Source: Pontibacillus marinus BH030004 = DSM 16465 (lineage in GTDB: Bacteria; Bacillota; Bacilli; Bacillales; BH030062). From it: DNA of 64,000 nucleotides. The stretch spans positions 1 to 64,000 of the forward strand of contig NZ_AULJ01000031.1 of NCBI RefSeq assembly GCF_000425225.1, in the 5' to 3' direction. Position 1 is the stretch's first letter, and every line of letters begins with the position of its first letter. Below are positions 40,191-48,946 of this stretch, piece after piece. The position numbers and the translations under genes are program-made. Below the pieces are notes generated by a model. That model did not search any database, was not told where the DNA came from, and saw only the letters and a program-made list of their open reading frames with translations.

Positions 40191-40481
40191 TTACGTTTTG
40201 TTTATTTCATCAACATATTTTTTTGCCTCTAATAATGAAAAACCAAAAACTTCTCTTGCCTTTTTAACTGCTTCCACTTCTTTTTCACTTTCGACCAAGT
40301 ACCGTAAATCTTTATTCACTGGATTCTCAGGTATATTCGATTTTTCAGCTATCTGGTCTAAAGTATAGTTCATACTTTTAACACGAGCTTCTAGGAGCTT
40401 TACCTTATTAATAACGTTCAATAAGATAGTTAATATACTTAGCAAGAAAATGGCAAGAAGCAAAACGTAACTGAAATCCAT
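40191..40481 (-). CDS. Membrane-anchored protein with L7/L12-like C-terminal segment
   Basis: A 96-residue protein. One N-terminal membrane helix (SYVLLLAIFLLSILTILLNV) is followed by a short coiled segment and a C-terminal VKKAREVFGFSLLEAKKYVDEI. That last part resembles the ribosomal L7/L12 C-terminal fold found in several small Bacillus membrane proteins (x-V-K-x-x-R-x-x-x-x-x-L-x-E-A-K-x-x-V). ATG follows AAGGAGG. Function unknown. Confidence 0.68.
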   Translation of the reverse strand: MDFSYVLLLAIFLLSILTILLNVINKVKLLEARVKSMNYTLDQIAEKSNIPENPVNKDLRYLVESEKEVEAVKKAREVFGFSLLEAKKYVDEINKT

Positions 40482-40595
40482 TAAAATCCTCCTTAAAACA
40501 TTTCGACCAAAATTAAATTCTTCTTTATTATTCTGCTCCGATAATGAAAGATGCGACTGCTCTTGTTCAGCAATCGCACTTATTTGTGAAAAAAA

Positions 40596-40889
40596 TTATT
40601 TTATTTTTAGTCTAACTTTATATTTTGCAAAAAAGGGATAGAGAAGACCGATACTAAGAATTCCCATTACTGATAATATTATATCTAAATAAAGAGAAAT
40701 GTTGATAAAATCAACAATCAAGACTGTCACTCCAGCAAAAAGAGCAATTAAAGTCCTAGTTTTCATGGTGACAGTATGCTTGGTACCGCACTGCTGACAT
40801 TCTATTGGTTTATAACCCCAAAAAATAGCTTTTTGTACTTCTTTCCATAAAAATTGTTTACCGCAATTGAGACACTTTTGTATAGACAT
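40596..40889 (-). CDS. CXXC-20-CXXC zinc protein with two TM helices
   Basis: A 97-residue protein starting MSIQKCLNCGKQF, with a second pair in IECQQCGTKH: two CxxC motifs about 20 residues apart, the signature of the cxxc_20_cxxc family. Two membrane helices follow (LIALFAGVTVLIVDFINISL; IILSVMGILSIGLLYPFFA). ATG at 40889 is nine bases from AAAGG; a TTG three codons earlier abuts it. A membrane-bound zinc ribbon of unknown role. Confidence 0.75.
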   Translation of the reverse strand: MSIQKCLNCGKQFLWKEVQKAIFWGYKPIECQQCGTKHTVTMKTRTLIALFAGVTVLIVDFINISLYLDIILSVMGILSIGLLYPFFAKYKVRLKIK

Positions 40890-41026
40890 AAAATTCAACC
40901 TTTCGAAGGCAATTTTAACATTGTCTATACCTTAATAATTAAAGAAAAATATACCAAATCTTACTTAAGTACACTGCTTCTTTAACACAATAGGAGCTAC
41001 CGCATCGACAACTCCTTGTTTCACTA

Positions 41027-41046
41027 TTGCACCCGTTAGCATAATA
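41027..41046. repeat. CACCCGTTA repeat, copy b
   Basis: TGCACCCGTTAGCATAATAA, ending at the stop region of the lipoprotein gene. The preceding 60 bases contain a short hairpin-capable AGGAG/CTCCT pair. Confidence 0.4.
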
Positions 41047-41053
41047 AAATTAT

Positions 41054-41401
41054 TTAATTTTTATTATCATCAGTATGGTATAATACAGCTTCATCCCAAC
41101 CATAAACAACAATATTGTTATCATTTGGGGCACTACCACTATAAATTGTTATCGGGCTATTTGGGTCATTACTAAGAGAAAAGTTTCCATTTTCACACAC
41201 CATATAACCCAATTTTATAACTGGTTCAACTGAAGTGTTTTCCTGTTCTAAATCATAGTTTTTTCCATCCCACTCTAATTTTTTCGGCGGTGTTTTACAG
41301 TCACTTGTTGTTTTTATTTCATCTTCATTATTTAAAGAACACCCAAACAGAGTGATAGATACTAATGCAATCATTAAACTAACAAAAGAAATTTTTTTCA
41401 T
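41054..41401 (-). CDS. Small lipoprotein
   Basis: A 115-residue exported lipoprotein. The signal (MKKISFVSLMIALVSITLFG) ends in the lipobox LFGC, with Cys21 as lipid site. The mature part has three further Cys and no recognisable domain. ATG is preceded by GGAGGGATAAC on the minus strand. It lies in a minus-strand series with the two small membrane proteins downstream, but spacing over 150 bases suggests separate transcripts. Confidence 0.72.
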   Translation of the reverse strand: MKKISFVSLMIALVSITLFGCSLNNEDEIKTTSDCKTPPKKLEWDGKNYDLEQENTSVEPVIKLGYMVCENGNFSLSNDPNSPITIYSGSAPNDNNIVVYGWDEAVLYHTDDNKN

Positions 41402-41447
41402 TGTTATCCCTCCAATTGTTACATTAACATTTCTTCTTTTACTAAAC

Positions 41448-41470
41448 TGCCCCGTTAGTTGAATAACGCT
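41448..41470. repeat. CACCCGTTA repeat, copy c
   Basis: Core TGCCCCGTTAGTTGAATAA. Upstream of the lipoprotein gene. The rest of the 41.5-41.7 kb interval is AT-rich with nothing else recognised. Confidence 0.4.
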
Positions 41471-41753
41471 CTTTAATTCATTTTACCATATTATTACCAA
41501 AAATCCTCTAAATCACATAATTAGTTATGCAAATTAACATGCAGTTTACCCTACAATTTCGACTATATTTTCACATAAAAAAGTAGTTCAATTAAGGAGT
41601 ACTAATTGCAATATTGTACTCCAAAACTGAACTACTTACCTTTGGGGGGCAGGTTTTTTATGTGGAATGTTGATTTTGGGAATAAACAAAGAGTTGACGA
41701 CTTTGACGCAATCTGACATAATATCAACAAATCAATACTGGTACCTTTAATTC

Positions 41754-41767
41754 AGTCCCGTGAGGCT
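41754..41767 (+). promoter_or_regulatory. PyrR-binding loop of a pyrimidine attenuator
   Basis: AGTCCCGTGAGGCT fits the PyrR RNA site consensus ARUCCNGNGAGGYU exactly and is followed by GGCAAGGACAGCGGAT, as in pyr leaders. A terminator follows at 41847. UMP-loaded PyrR would stabilise the anti-antiterminator and stop transcription into codBA. Confidence 0.9.
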
Positions 41768-41846
41768 GGCAAGGACAGCGGATATGTGTGAAGAGCGTAG
41801 GGTTACGTCTATGGAATGGAATAGGTGTACCTATGTCTCTTTGTGC

Positions 41847-41886
41847 AAAAAGCTTCTTGTCGCTAGACGGCAGGAAGCTTTTTTTG
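41847..41886 (+). terminator. PyrR attenuator terminator
   Basis: Stem AAAAAGCTTC / GAAGCTTTTT with a partly paired loop, followed by more T residues, 55 bases before codB. It is the regulated terminator of the pyrimidine leader. Confidence 0.9.
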
Positions 41887-41941
41887 TGCCAAGAAAACTT
41901 ATGGTACCAGTATCATCAAAAAGATACTGGAGGAATTCGAC

Positions 41942-43210
41942 ATGAAACAAACAGATCAAGACTTTTCATTACAGGCGGTGCCTGGTACTCATCGAAATGG
42001 GTTTTGGAAAATGCTTATGGTGATGATGGGGCTCACGTTTTTCTCAGCGAGCATGTGGTCAGGCGGAACGCTAGGGAATGGATTGACCTTCATGCAGTTT
42101 ATGGCGGTGGTTTTAGCAGGGAATCTTATTCTTGGCTTATATACTGGAGCTTTAGCGTATGTTTCGGCAAAAACAGGGTTATCAACCCATCTGTTAACAC
42201 GTTATGCTTTTGGTGAAAAAGGATCTTATCTCGCATCCTTTCTACTAGGTGGAACACAAGTCGGCTGGTTCGGTGTAGGGGTTGCGATGTTCGCTCTCCC
42301 AGTTCAAAAGGTCACAGGCATTGACGCTTACTGGCTGATTGGCATAGCCGGAATACTGATGACGTTCACAGCATTCTTCGGCATGAAAGCATTAACGATC
42401 TTAAGCTTTGTAGCAGTACCGTTAATCACGGTCTTAGGTAGCTTTTCGGTTTTTGAAGCAACGAAAACACTAAATGGACTTGAAGGGCTTATGCAATATC
42501 AACCAGAAAATACGATGGGCTTTGCTGCAGCATTAACCATCTGCATCGGCTCATTCATCAGTGCAGGGACGCTTACGCCTGACTTTGCGCGCTTTTCTAC
42601 AACAAAACGTTCAGCCGTAACGAGCACGGTAATCGCCTTTTTCATCGGTAACTCTCTCATGTTTGTGTTTGGTGCCATTGGAGCCATCGCAACAGGAAAC
42701 GCAGACATCTCAGAGGTGATGTTCGCTCAAGGATTTATCATCCCAGCGATCCTTGTACTAGGTCTGAACATCTGGACGACAAACGATAACGCTCTGTATG
42801 CATCAGGCTTAGGTTTTTCAAGCATCACGAAGATTTCAAAAGGCAAAATGGTTGTATTCAATGGTGTAGTCGGGACACTAGCGGCAATGTGGTTATACAA
42901 CAACTTTGTCAGCTGGTTAACGCTTCTAGGCTCTGCTTTACCTCCAATCGGAGCGATCATTCTAGCAGACTACTTCCTAATCAAACGTGGGAACTACGGA
43001 GCTTTTGAAAATATGAACTTTAAAAAGGTGAACTGGGTTGCAATCATAGCATGGGCCATTGGCGTAGCATCCGCTAAGCTGCTACCAGGCATCCCACCAT
43101 TAAATGCCCTTGTCGGTTCTGTCGTGATCTACGTTGCAGTCACAAAGGTTATGGAATATGTAAGTGAAAAAGACTTAAACCAAAAGGGTGAGGTTGTTCA
43201 TGATTATTAA
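41942..43210 (+). CDS. codB: Cytosine permease CodB
   Basis: A 422-residue NCS1-family permease with 12 helices. [18 protein letters not shown] near residue 30 and [17 protein letters not shown] near 95 are the helix 1 and 3 substrate/Na+ regions; [16 protein letters not shown] near 275 is typical of CodB. ATG follows ACTGGAGG. It overlaps codA by 11 bases. The PyrR attenuator upstream ties uptake of cytosine to UMP supply. Confidence 0.93.
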   Translation: MKQTDQDFSLQAVPGTHRNGFWKMLMVMMGLTFFSASMWSGGTLGNGLTFMQFMAVVLAGNLILGLYTGALAYVSAKTGLSTHLLTRYAFGEKGSYLASFLLGGTQVGWFGVGVAMFALPVQKVTGIDAYWLIGIAGILMTFTAFFGMKALTILSFVAVPLITVLGSFSVFEATKTLNGLEGLMQYQPENTMGFAAALTICIGSFISAGTLTPDFARFSTTKRSAVTSTVIAFFIGNSLMFVFGAIGAIATGNADISEVMFAQGFIIPAILVLGLNIWTTNDNALYASGLGFSSITKISKGKMVVFNGVVGTLAAMWLYNNFVSWLTLLGSALPPIGAIILADYFLIKRGNYGAFENMNFKKVNWVAIIAWAIGVASAKLLPGIPPLNALVGSVVIYVAVTKVMEYVSEKDLNQKGEVVHDY

Positions 43211-44435
43211 GCAGGCAACATTACGAGGAAAAGAAGGTCAGTGGAACATTGTCGTGGAAGAAGGAAAGATTCAGAGCATCACAAAGGAAGATGTTCATGA
43301 AAACGGACAAGAAGTGATCGATGTAGAGGGAGCGCTTCTTCTCCCACCTTTTGTTGAACCGCATATTCACTTGGATACGACGTTAACAGCTGGCGATCCA
43401 GATTGGAATCATAGCGGAACTTTATTTGAAGGTATTCAAAGATGGTCTGAGCGAAAAGAAAAGCTTACTTTACAAGACGTTAAGGACCGGGCAAAAAAAG
43501 CTCTGAAATGGCAGATTGAGCAGGGGATCCAACATGTTCGCACACATGTAGATGTCACGGATCCGGAATTAACAGCGTTGAAAGCTTTATTAGAAGTAAA
43601 AGAAGAGATGGCAGCGTACGTCGATGTGCAAATCGTGGCGTTCCCACAAGAAGGAATCCTCTCATTCCCAAATGGGGCGGAGTTGTTAGAGGAAGCACTA
43701 AGATTGGGCGCAGACGGTGTTGGAGGCATCCCGCACTTTGAGTTCACTCGAGAATATGGGGTGGAATCCCTTTCGATCGCGTTTCAACTAGCAGAAAAAT
43801 ACGATGCTTTTGTCGATATTCACTGTGACGAAATTGATGATGAGCAGTCACGATTTGTGGAAGTGGTAGCGACAGAAGCTTACGAGCGAGACATGGGCCA
43901 CAAGGTAACGGCCAGTCATACGACAGCGATGGGCTCCTATAATGATGCCTACACGTCAAAGCTTTTCCGACTGCTAAAGCTATCGAATATTAATTTTGTA
44001 GCGAATCCTTTAGTGAATATTCATCTGCAAGGAAGATTCGATACGTATCCAAAACGTCGAGGACTGACTCGGGTGAAGGAATTGCAAGAGGCTGGATTAA
44101 ATGTGTGCTTCGGCCATGATGACATTTTTGATCCATGGTATCCACTTGGAACAGGGAATATGCTGCAAGTGTTGCATATGGGTATTCATCTCGCACAATT
44201 AATGGGCTATGAGCAAATCGTGAACTCCCTTGATTTTGTCACCAAAAATAGCGCTCGCACGTTGAACCTTGAAGGATATGGGGTAGAAGAGGGCACGTCG
44301 GCCAACTTCATCGTACTAGATGCCGAAAATGAATACGAAGCCGTTCGAACGCAAGCTGCTGTACGTTACTCTGTTCGAAATGGGAACATTATCGCAGAGA
44401 CCAAGCCCAAGGAAACGACAGTATATGTAGATTAA
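43200..44435 (+). CDS. codA: Cytosine deaminase CodA
   Basis: A 411-residue amidohydrolase converting cytosine to uracil. Metal ligands are visible in order: EPHIHLDTT (HxH), [10 protein letters not shown] (His and catalytic Glu), [12 protein letters not shown] and [11 protein letters not shown] (Asp). ATG at 43200 (MIIKQATLR) is used; the longer frame starts inside codB with no ribosome site. It forms a PyrR-controlled salvage operon with codB. A 50-bp palindromic repeat starts five bases after the stop. Confidence 0.93.
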   Translation: MIIKQATLRGKEGQWNIVVEEGKIQSITKEDVHENGQEVIDVEGALLLPPFVEPHIHLDTTLTAGDPDWNHSGTLFEGIQRWSERKEKLTLQDVKDRAKKALKWQIEQGIQHVRTHVDVTDPELTALKALLEVKEEMAAYVDVQIVAFPQEGILSFPNGAELLEEALRLGADGVGGIPHFEFTREYGVESLSIAFQLAEKYDAFVDIHCDEIDDEQSRFVEVVATEAYERDMGHKVTASHTTAMGSYNDAYTSKLFRLLKLSNINFVANPLVNIHLQGRFDTYPKRRGLTRVKELQEAGLNVCFGHDDIFDPWYPLGTGNMLQVLHMGIHLAQLMGYEQIVNSLDFVTKNSARTLNLEGYGVEEGTSANFIVLDAENEYEAVRTQAAVRYSVRNGNIIAETKPKETTVYVD

Positions 44436-44439
44436 AATA

Positions 44440-44489
44440 GTGCCTGACCCCCACCGCGTTAAAGTATTAGCGGAGTGGGGGTCAGGCAC
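44440..44489. repeat. 50-bp palindromic element variant, copy 14
   Basis: Same arms as the 42-bp form but a longer centre, ACCGCGTTAAAGTATTAGCGGAGT. First of three such variants, all between 44.4 and 47.3 kb. Confidence 0.92.
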
Positions 44490-44493
44490 CCGC

Positions 44494-44538
44494 AAAAAGA
44501 TCGCTGAAGAGAGGAAGCTCTCCTTAGCGATCTTTTTT
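44494..44538. terminator. Bidirectional terminator
   Basis: Long stem AAAAAGATCGCT with AGCGATCTTTTTT, continued by GAGAG/CTCTC around a short loop. It overlaps the stop of the minus-strand lipoprotein gene and serves codBA as well. Confidence 0.88.
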
Positions 44539-46002
44539 CATGACTATGAGTTGCTTTGCATTGGGTGTGAAGCCTTGAATATATTCATCTAGTTTTAAGG
44601 TGAATTCTTTTTTCAGTTCTGGATGGTCCATAGAACTTAGGACATAGGAATCCACATCACTGTCTTCCGTATATTCCCTATAAGCATAAGTGTTGCCTTG
44701 AGGAGACCAGTGGACGTCTCCATTTTTTAAAGGTTTGATGAGTTGGTCGTTTTTATAAATGCCTTCATCTCTGATGTAACGATAGCTCCCGTCTGCAGAG
44801 AAATAGAAGTAATGGGCTTGACGTTTACCATCTAGGGCAAGCTCCTTGGTTTCGCCGGTATTTTTGTCATAGAAATAGGACTTGTTAAACGGCTCGCTAT
44901 GGGCAACAAAACCAATATGGTCACCGTAAGAGTAAAATTTGATAGGAGTTTTGTTCCCATTTAAAGCACTTTTGGGCATCCCTGGAATCACGTCTTTATA
45001 TCTATCTTGTTTTTGAGTAGATAAATCATGAACAATAAGGTCAAAATTTTCGTCATTCTTATTATCCCCAACAGCCATTATGAGCGATTTTTGATCAGGC
45101 ATAACCCGTGCACCACCTACAAAACCTTCTGGATTCACACGGTATTGGGTTGCTTGATCATAATGAGGAGAGTTCTCGGATAAAAAGAATCCTCTTGGAT
45201 CAACGATAAGTGGTCCTTCAGTCATTGGGTTCATCTTAATTCCCTCTGGATAAAACACAGGATCTTTGCCCGGCTTATATAAATATGTTAATTCTGGATA
45301 ATTCGCATCACATTCACAATATTCCGTGCGTTGAAAAAGAACAAATGCATCTTCGGCTAGTGGTTCAGCTTTAAAATAATAAGTCTGGAAAGATGAAAGC
45401 TTTTGCTCCTTACTAGCGTTAAGGGAATAGGAATACAGTTGATTGGGCTTCGATAGAAGCATTCTAAACTTATTCTCATCATTAAGACGTTTTCCGGATT
45501 TCGTTACTGCTTTAGTTAAATTAATATATTCAACTCTAGTATGGCGATTTTTTAATGGAATAGAGGGAACGGTTAAGGATAGGTTCTGTGCGTCTTTCCA
45601 TTCAAATGTTGCTTCAGAAGGTAACTCTTCTAATATGCTTTTTTCTACCGTTTCGGTTATCATAGGTTGGTCAAAATGTACGTTAAATTGGTGAGACTTT
45701 TCAGTTGAAAGCATCAGACTATCTGCTTCTCGATTCGTCCCATCCTTAAGCACGAATGTTGTAATATCCTCGTTTAGAACTGGATATTGCTTTTCAGGTT
45801 CTTCCTTCTTGATAGGATTCTTTGTTGATCCTTTATGCTTCTCAGAAGAATCGTCCTTATCATTTGGTGAATTTGATTGATCTTCATTTGTATCTTGTTC
45901 TTCCTTTGGTTGTGTTGGAGCAGGATCCTTTGTTACTTCTTCCTTACACCCGACCAACACGAACAAAAGAATAAATAGAGTAATACCAAATAACCTTTTC
46001 AT
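44524..46002 (-). CDS. Large lipoprotein, beta-propeller-like
   Basis: A 492-residue lipoprotein. The signal MKRLFGITLFILLFVL leads to the lipobox LVGC (Cys19). A low-complexity charged linker (residues about 25-70, rich in Lys, Glu, Asp, Ser, Pro) is followed by an Ig-like region with NVHFDQPM, then repeated beta segments (SLIMAVGDNKND, YFYFSADGSYRYI, DVHWSPQGNTYAY) like WD40/TolB propeller blades. No catalytic motif. It probably senses or binds something at the cell surface. Confidence 0.75.
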   Translation of the reverse strand: MKRLFGITLFILLFVLVGCKEEVTKDPAPTQPKEEQDTNEDQSNSPNDKDDSSEKHKGSTKNPIKKEEPEKQYPVLNEDITTFVLKDGTNREADSLMLSTEKSHQFNVHFDQPMITETVEKSILEELPSEATFEWKDAQNLSLTVPSIPLKNRHTRVEYINLTKAVTKSGKRLNDENKFRMLLSKPNQLYSYSLNASKEQKLSSFQTYYFKAEPLAEDAFVLFQRTEYCECDANYPELTYLYKPGKDPVFYPEGIKMNPMTEGPLIVDPRGFFLSENSPHYDQATQYRVNPEGFVGGARVMPDQKSLIMAVGDNKNDENFDLIVHDLSTQKQDRYKDVIPGMPKSALNGNKTPIKFYSYGDHIGFVAHSEPFNKSYFYDKNTGETKELALDGKRQAHYFYFSADGSYRYIRDEGIYKNDQLIKPLKNGDVHWSPQGNTYAYREYTEDSDVDSYVLSSMDHPELKKEFTLKLDEYIQGFTPNAKQLIVMKKDR

Positions 46003-46086
46003 CGTAACCCCACCTAATGTTATTCATTCAACCATATATTAACAAATTTTGGTTGGAAGGTACATGAAAAATAGTGCCTAAAAATA

Positions 46087-46128
46087 GTGCCTGACCCCCA
46101 CCGCTTTAAAGCGGTGGGGGTCAGGCAC
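46087..46128. repeat. 42-bp palindromic element, copy 15, perfect palindrome
   Basis: Centre ACCGCTTTAAAGCGGT: this copy is a perfect 21+21 palindrome and may be closest to the ancestral form. On the left AAAAATAGTGCCT is in perfect tandem (46067-46079, 46080-46092); on the right GGCACTAATC is followed by GGCACCAATC. Confidence 0.94.
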
Positions 46129-46146
46129 TAATCAGGCACCAATCTA

Positions 46147-46602
46147 TTAACTTTTATAACTCACATTAATCTTGTGAAAACCCTCTAACTCGGATACGAG
46201 CTTGGCTAGGAGATCGTCGCTGTATTCCAATGACCAATACTTATCTTTCTTTTCAATTACTTCACTTCTTAAGTTCTCGTACTTGTCCTTTTCCTTCTTA
46301 AATTTTTTGTGCAATTGCCTCCAGTAAGCATAGAGAAGAGCAAGAACAAGGTAACCGGTCATGTTCACCGTATCGCTGAAATGGTAGAATATCAGACTTA
46401 AAACATCTCCCGTGTAAGAGGACTGAACACCGAACTGAAATAACCAAGCCATAAAGGCAGCCGCCAGTATAACGAAAATGGTCAGAATCCCTTGATGAAG
46501 TGTCTCAGCTTTTTTCTTTTTAATACTGCGCTCAACCAGCTTATCTAGCATAATTCGATCATTCTCTTTAAAACCTTCCACATTCCAAATGGGGACACTC
46601 AA
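46147..46602 (-). CDS. Membrane protein, YpbF/DUF2663-like
   Basis: A 151-residue protein. TTG at 46602 is chosen, six bases from AGGAGGG; the longer frame reads through that site. The N-terminus is charged (DRIMLDKLVERSIKKKKAE), two hydrophobic helices follow (GILTIFVILAAAFMAWLF; GYLVLALLYAYW), and the C-terminus is a charged coiled coil. This layout resembles Bacillus YpbF, but I am not certain. Single gene. Confidence 0.6.
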   Translation of the reverse strand: MSVPIWNVEGFKENDRIMLDKLVERSIKKKKAETLHQGILTIFVILAAAFMAWLFQFGVQSSYTGDVLSLIFYHFSDTVNMTGYLVLALLYAYWRQLHKKFKKEKDKYENLRSEVIEKKDKYWSLEYSDDLLAKLVSELEGFHKINVSYKS

Positions 46603-46667
46603 AACAAGCCCTCCTAAGTACAACCCTTTTTTATTATATATACGAGATTTGCAGAAAAATATAACTA

Positions 46668-46717
46668 GTGCCTGACCCCCATCGCGTTAAAGTATTAGCG
46701 GGGTGGGGGTCAGGCAC
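46668..46717. repeat. 50-bp palindromic element variant, copy 16
   Basis: Same arms, centre ATCGCGTTAAAGTATTAGCGGGGT, between divergent genes. Confidence 0.92.
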
Positions 46718-46783
46718 CTGCAAGTAGATGACAAGGTCCATACATGATAAATTAAGGGAAACAGGAATGGGAGATAATTGATT

Positions 46784-47215
46784 ATGAGGAGAATGATTTT
46801 ACTCAGTATCCTAGCCATCTCTTTCAGCATACTGGTCGCCTGTAGTCCTCAGATCCAAGAAGCCAAAGGAACCGTTGAAAAGGACGGCATCCAATTTGAT
46901 GTGGAAGCTACATATAATAAAATCAGTGGAAAGTTTGATGTAGTGGCGAAGGTTACAAATAATACGAATCAACAATTGGAGCTCATTTATAGCAATAGGC
47001 GAATTATAAATTATGAGGGTCAACCTCAAAAAACTGAGGGAGTTGATGTTTATTCGCAAAGTCATGGTCCTGGAGATGTAACAACGATAGAGAGATCCAT
47101 ACCTAAGGGCGATTTCCTAAGAGGGGAAGAACCGTTTCGGATAAAAATCGTATATTCCCTTGAAAAGGATAATCAGAAAAAAGAAATTGAAATCCCATTA
47201 CATGCAGAGGAATAA
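46784..47215 (+). CDS. Small lipoprotein
   Basis: A 143-residue lipoprotein. The signal MRRMILLSILAISFSILVAC ends in a lipobox with Cys20. The mature domain (FDVEATYNKISGKFDVVAKV, then LELIYSNRRIINYEG) looks like a single immunoglobulin-like beta-sandwich of the BsuPI/intracellular-proteinase-inhibitor type, but is too short to be sure. ATG at 46784 follows GGGAGA. It is convergent with the next small gene, with a 50-bp repeat between. Confidence 0.68.
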   Translation: MRRMILLSILAISFSILVACSPQIQEAKGTVEKDGIQFDVEATYNKISGKFDVVAKVTNNTNQQLELIYSNRRIINYEGQPQKTEGVDVYSQSHGPGDVTTIERSIPKGDFLRGEEPFRIKIVYSLEKDNQKKEIEIPLHAEE

Positions 47216-47220
47216 AAAAA

Positions 47221-47270
47221 GTGCCTGACCCCCACTGCGTTAAAGTATTAGCAGAGTGGGGGTCAGGCAC
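47221..47270. repeat. 50-bp palindromic element variant, copy 17
   Basis: Same arms, centre ACTGCGTTAAAGTATTAGCAGAGT, filling the gap between two convergent genes. It is the last copy in the window. Confidence 0.92.
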
Positions 47271-47274
47271 TTCC

Positions 47275-47487
47275 TTACATTTGTGTACCCGTCATCGCAA
47301 CGAGGAAGCCGATAACAATAGCGATCGCACCTAGGATAAGTGATGCTCTACCATAGTTACGAACGGTTTGGTTTTGGCTACCAAATGCTAAAACGAATAG
47401 TGTAATAATGTTCACGAGAGGGATGGCTAGAAGGACTAAATAAAGCATCCATCTCCACATGGAAACGACGTTGTCTTGTTGTAGCAA
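47275..47487 (-). CDS. Small two-helix membrane protein
   Basis: A 70-residue protein with two hydrophobic helices (MLYLVLLAIPLVNIITLFVL and ASLILGAIAIVIGFLVAM) and a polar loop GSQNQTVRNYGR. TTG start follows AAAGGTG. The pattern resembles small Bacillus proteins in which NxTVRNYGRA lies between helices. Function unknown. Confidence 0.65.
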   Translation of the reverse strand: MLQQDNVVSMWRWMLYLVLLAIPLVNIITLFVLAFGSQNQTVRNYGRASLILGAIAIVIGFLVAMTGTQM

Positions 47488-47627
47488 TTTTATTCACCTT
47501 TCTATGTATGCTATCTATTATGCTAGCATTTCACTTTAGAGATCTTCAATATAGTGGGAGTGGTAGTTTTTAGTAAACTGAATTAAAATGATAATGTTTG
47601 AATAAAAGTAGGAGGGGGGTGTATGAG

Positions 47628-48428
47628 GTGAAGCAAAACTTACATAACCTAAAATGCTCACTAGACCAAGCACAAATAGAGAACAGACTTTCCTATAATC
47701 CCGATATACTAGAGCTACAATTATTCGAAGCGGATATCGATGACCCTAAGCATATACAAAATGTAATTCGTGACCTGAAGCAAAAAGATGTGAAAGTCAT
47801 ATTGCATCATCCAATGAAAGTGAATGGGAAGTTTCTTGATATTTTAAGTGTGGACACAGAGGTTATGGAGTATTATAAAAGGTCTTGTAGGGTTTTGGAT
47901 GAAATCTGTCATTCAGAGGATGTTTATTGTGTGGTTCATCCTCATTATGACGACTGTGAAAGTGGAAGGGTTTATCCAACAAACAAGAAACGGATGCTTC
48001 AAAAATCGAATGAATTAAAAGAGGCCCTTCAAAAACTTCGAGAGAATACAAATGATCGATTTTACTTCGAAAATGCACCTGAAGGGATCTTCTCAAGCAT
48101 GAATCCTTATTGGATATCGCACATCATCGAACCTCTGAATTTACCCGTCTGCTATGATGTCAGTCATTCTTTTATGTCATTTAGAGGAGACAACCAAAAA
48201 TTAAAGCAGGATTTAAAAGAAGCTTATCCTTTTACCAAGCACTATCATGTAGTGGATAGTGAAGGGACAGAGGTTCATGATGCGCTCCCATTAGGAAAAG
48301 GCGACATTGCCTGGTCTAACTTGAAGCCATTTATAAAGCACAAGGATTTTATATTTGAAATTGAATTACCAGATTATAAGGATTGTACACTTATGATCGA
48401 AAGTGCAGCTTATTTTGATTCGATATAG
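47628..48428 (+). CDS. TIM-barrel sugar isomerase/endonuclease-IV-like protein
   Basis: A protein of about 266 residues of the xylose-isomerase-like/AP-endonuclease-2 superfamily. Metal-ligand type segments are present: VILHHPMKV, CVVHPHYDD, FYFENAPEG, VCYDVSHSF (Asp-x-x-His) and YHVVDSEGTEVHDALPLGKGDI near the end. GTG at 47628 is chosen, after GGAGGGGGG; earlier GTG/TTG codons overlap that site. The exact reaction (sugar-phosphate epimerase, inosose-type enzyme or other) cannot be read from sequence. Confidence 0.75.
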   Translation: MKQNLHNLKCSLDQAQIENRLSYNPDILELQLFEADIDDPKHIQNVIRDLKQKDVKVILHHPMKVNGKFLDILSVDTEVMEYYKRSCRVLDEICHSEDVYCVVHPHYDDCESGRVYPTNKKRMLQKSNELKEALQKLRENTNDRFYFENAPEGIFSSMNPYWISHIIEPLNLPVCYDVSHSFMSFRGDNQKLKQDLKEAYPFTKHYHVVDSEGTEVHDALPLGKGDIAWSNLKPFIKHKDFIFEIELPDYKDCTLMIESAAYFDSI

Positions 48429-48472
48429 GTGAACACACAAAAACAGACAACCCCACACATTAGGGTCGCCTG

Positions 48473-48742
48473 CTAAGAAAGAGACAACAATCGATAAGTC
48501 CGTTGCATTTCAATAATTTTGGGCTTAATGATGTTCCATATTGCATTTTTGTACAGTTTATACACCTTCGTGTCCTTATAAGCACGAATGGTAGCCTTGA
48601 TTAATTTCTTAGCCTTTTTCTTGGTTTGTTCATAGTTTCGAAGGTTTTTCTGTTGAATATCTTCTTCAAGCTGCTTAAGGATTGAAAATGCTGTACGAAT
48701 GATAAAGAGGTCATCTTTTCCCACAAATGTCTCCATATTCAT
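48473..48742 (-). CDS. Hypothetical basic helical protein
   Basis: An 89-residue soluble protein, rich in Lys and predicted helical (ILKQLEEDIQQKNLRNYEQ, then KKKAKKLIKATIRAYKD). ATG at 48742 (MNMETFVG) lies seven bases from AGAAAGGA. No family is recognised. Single gene. Confidence 0.55.
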   Translation of the reverse strand: MNMETFVGKDDLFIIRTAFSILKQLEEDIQQKNLRNYEQTKKKAKKLIKATIRAYKDTKVYKLYKNAIWNIIKPKIIEMQRTYRLLSLS

Positions 48743-48946
48743 AACGACCATCCTTTCTAGAGGATCTATCCCACTATTGTATGCAAGAGAAAGAGAAACG
48801 AGAAGAAATCTTAAAAATTATGTACTCTTATTATATACTGAATATTCAGGAAATATAAGCGGGAATATAAACGAATGTGTGGGATAAACCATCTTGTGAT
48901 AAACTAAAACCCGTACATAAATGATTAGAAAAGGGAGTTTGAACTC

